Assembly (NCBI GenBank): GCA_020859745.1
Contig: JAJBVQ010000012.1
Location: forward strand, 1-5,352
From: Rikenellaceae bacterium
GTDB lineage: Bacteria; Bacteroidota; Bacteroidia; Bacteroidales; Rikenellaceae
Direction of reading: 5' to 3'
DNA length: 5,352 nucleotides
Under the pieces are notes generated by a model. It was not told the origin of the DNA. It did not search any database and worked only from the letters and a program-made list of their open reading frames with translations. This document shows positions 5,262 through 5,352 of this stretch, piece by piece. Positions within the stretch are counted from its first letter, which is position 1. Every line of letters begins with the position of its first letter. The translations under genes and the position numbers were made by a program.

Positions 5262-5352
5262 CTAATCCGCCAGGATCAGCGTATAGTTCAGGTTCGACTG
5301 CGCCCTTTGCAGGCCCGAACCCAGCAGCACCACGCTGTCCCCCAGGTAGAGG
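5262..5352 (-). CDS. C-terminal end of an unidentified protein (partial)
   Basis: Only the last 29 codons and a TAG (5262-5264) are visible. The residues begin LYLGDSVVLLGSGLQRAQSN and end LILAD. The alternating hydrophobic pattern and the LGDSVVLLGSG turn suggest a C-terminal beta-sheet domain. This faintly recalls the 'LGSGI' turn of polysaccharide lyase family 8, but the protein stops far too early for that alignment, so no function is assigned. The coding call rests on the clean frame to the window edge, the following terminator-like structure and the shared gene orientation. Confidence 0.6.
   Translation of the reverse strand, partial: LYLGDSVVLLGSGLQRAQSNLNYTLILAD

Noticed and set aside
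5262..5352. Possible polysaccharide lyase family 8 C-terminus (LGDSVVLLGSG)
   Set aside because: The resemblance covers only a short turn, and the protein ends within about 20 residues after it, which does not fit that family's domain order.
1..5352. CRISPR arrays, tRNA/rRNA genes, insertion sequences, attachment sites
   Set aside because: No regularly spaced repeats, cloverleaf or rRNA-like sequence, transposase or terminal inverted repeats were seen; the only tandem repeats are coding repeats in the LEA-like gene.

Overview
The window looks like chromosome of a gut-type Bacteroidales, most likely an Alistipes-like member of the Rikenellaceae. This rests on the fairly high GC, mostly Shine-Dalgarno-poor starts, an FtsX/MacB-type permease of the kind common in Bacteroidetes, and a C-terminal FISUMP-like domain (DPCPAGWRVP ... 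SVRCVRE). The genus is an inference. All intact genes lie on the minus strand, so the biological reading order runs from high to low coordinates.

Layout in transcription order. (1) 5262-5352 is the last 29 codons of an unidentified gene, followed by a plausible terminator (5162-5214). (2) 4776-5138, on the plus strand, is a C-terminal remnant of a FISUMP-like surface protein with no start codon or signal peptide. (3) 4575-4775 is the control region of the following operon. It holds a LacI-type operator-like dyad and a cluster of inverted repeats that could form alternative leader hairpins. (4) 4574-1482 is a three-gene unit: a GadC-like amino-acid antiporter, a 154-residue LEA-like lysine/alanine-rich helical repeat protein, and a complete serine-dependent glutaminase. 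It ends in a perfect 21-bp terminator hairpin with a U-tract (1393-1442). (5) 1382-1233 is a compact control region: two tandem 17-bp dyads 22 bp apart, a separate 25-bp palindrome, and a -24/-12 (sigma-54-type) promoter. (6) 1232-1 is the N-terminal half of a MacB/FtsX-type ABC permease, cut by the window edge.

How the genes could work together: glutaminase converts imported glutamine to glutamate and ammonia. A GadC-like antiporter can exchange glutamine for glutamate (or GABA), so the pair matches the glutaminase/antiporter acid-resistance scheme known from enterobacteria. The LEA-like protein between them is the unusual part and suggests a joint acid/desiccation/osmotic stress operon. No glutamate decarboxylase is visible here. 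The permease is a separate unit that appears to be under an enhancer-dependent sigma-54 regulator encoded elsewhere.
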